Positions 6,371-6,881 of a stretch of DNA of 6,881 nucleotides are shown in pieces (the first letter of the stretch is position 1; every line of letters starts with the position of its first letter). This stretch comes from Bacteroidota bacterium (GTDB taxonomy: Bacteria > Bacteroidota > Ignavibacteria > Ignavibacteriales > Melioribacteraceae). The translations under genes were made by a program, and so were the position numbers. A model generated the notes under the pieces. It had not been told where the DNA came from. It saw only the letters and a list, made by a program, of their open reading frames with translations, and ran no database searches. The DNA is taken from assembly GCA_021814855.1 (NCBI GenBank), contig JAKAHQ010000091.1, positions 1-6,881 on the forward strand, given 5' to 3'.

Positions 6371-6880
6371 TCACGGAGAATCCGGCATTTCGTTAATTCT
6401 TTTCATCGCGTCTTTCAGCACACCAAGCGAGCGCTGGCTGAGCAAATCAATTTTGATTAATCCGATATCTTCGATCGGGTACATATCCGGCTGGGTAATT
6501 ATAAGTCCGAGGCCTTTGTTTTTAGCAAACTCAAGCGCAACATAATCCGTTATTTTAGAACGTGTAATGACAATGCCGCTCGGGTGTATACTAAGGTGAC
6601 GCGGAAACGAGGCAAGCCGTGAGGCGATGTTAATAATTGTTTTCCACGGTTCATTTTGAAAGTCCAGCGATTTTGCCTCCGGGAATTTTTCTGTTATGCT
6701 CGGAAGGTTTTTCGCGTTCGTCCAGGGTATAAATTTACTGTACTTCGAAATCTCCCTCTCAGATATTCCGAATACTTTTGCTGCTTCTCTAAACGCAGAG
6801 CGCGCTCTGAACGTAACGGTGGTTGAAATCATAGCCACTCTATCGTAACCATATTTTTCAAAAACGTATTTGATAATTTC
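6371..6880 (-). CDS. C-family (DnaE-like) DNA polymerase alpha fragment, N-terminal part beyond the window, C-terminal half absent
   Basis: The frame is open to the right edge and ends at TGA (6371-6373), giving 169 visible residues. The GTG at 6838 is internal: the codons before it (EIIKYVFEKYGYDR) continue the family alignment. The visible part is the palm region of bacterial DNA polymerase III alpha/DnaE: YVFEKYG then TTVTFRARSAFREAAKVFG, RHLSIHPSGIVI, QPDMYPIEDIGLIKIDLLSQRS. The Asp in IKID corresponds to the third catalytic Asp (E. coli DnaE Asp555); the first two (PDxDxDF) should lie just past the edge. The TFRARSA-x-RE and HLSIHPSGIVI wording is closer to error-prone DnaE2/ImuC-type relatives than to replicative DnaE1. 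A normal enzyme continues for several hundred more residues (fingers, helix-hairpin-helix, clamp-binding motif, OB fold), but here the chain stops about 24 residues after that Asp. The other two frames downstream show no continuation. It may be a decayed gene, half of a split polymerase, or a diverged short paralogue. Confidence 0.8.
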   Translation of the reverse strand, partial: EIIKYVFEKYGYDRVAMISTTVTFRARSAFREAAKVFGISEREISKYSKFIPWTNAKNLPSITEKFPEAKSLDFQNEPWKTIINIASRLASFPRHLSIHPSGIVITRSKITDYVALEFAKNKGLGLIITQPDMYPIEDIGLIKIDLLSQRSLGVLKDAMKRINEMPDSP

Positions 6881-6881
6881 G

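Noticed and set aside
6836..6838. GTG as the start of the polymerase fragment
   Set aside because: The 14 upstream codons in frame match the conserved DnaE segment that precedes this point, so it is an internal Val.

Overview
The window looks like a chromosomal segment from the Bacteroidota/Chlorobiota side of the tree, most likely class Ignavibacteria or a near relative. The main evidence is the secreted protein at the left edge. It ends in an 85-residue C-terminal domain containing YQNYPNPFNP and SGIYFVRF, the type A sorting-domain style (type IX secretion) that is especially common in Ignavibacteria and neighbouring phyla. The DNA is AT-rich, and both termini cut through genes. This placement is inferred from protein style and not from a marker gene.

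Layout. (1) Positions 3-1343 (+) hold the 3' part of a secreted repeat protein with three pre-peptidase-C-terminal-like beta domains and the sorting domain. A strong intrinsic terminator follows at 1357-1382. (2) Positions 1414-2580 (-) encode a complete DegT/DnrJ/EryC1/StrS-family PLP aminotransferase for nucleotide-sugar biosynthesis, converging on that terminator. (3) A 123-bp divergent intergenic region follows, with candidate promoters facing both ways. (4) Positions 2704-5926 (+) form a tight three-gene operon with gaps of 10 and 9 bases. It encodes a POT-like proton-coupled MFS transporter, N-carbamoylputrescine amidase (aguB) and agmatine deiminase (aguA). (5) Positions 5994-6239 (-) encode an unrecognised 81-residue protein with its own possible promoter. 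(6) Positions 6371-6880 (-) encode part of a C-family (DnaE-like) DNA polymerase that enters from the right edge and stops just after the third catalytic aspartate motif, lacking the usual C-terminal half.

How the genes work together. AguA converts agmatine to N-carbamoylputrescine, and AguB converts that to putrescine, CO2 and ammonia. The two form the agmatine deiminase route to putrescine. The transporter is the first gene of the same operon, so it may move a substrate or product of this pathway (agmatine, putrescine, or arginine-containing peptides). That link rests on gene context only. The aminotransferase, the surface protein, the small ORF and the polymerase fragment have no evident functional tie to it.

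I saw no tRNA, rRNA, CRISPR array, insertion sequence or attachment site. The most unusual items are the truncated polymerase gene and the short 12-helix POT-like transporter tied to a polyamine operon.
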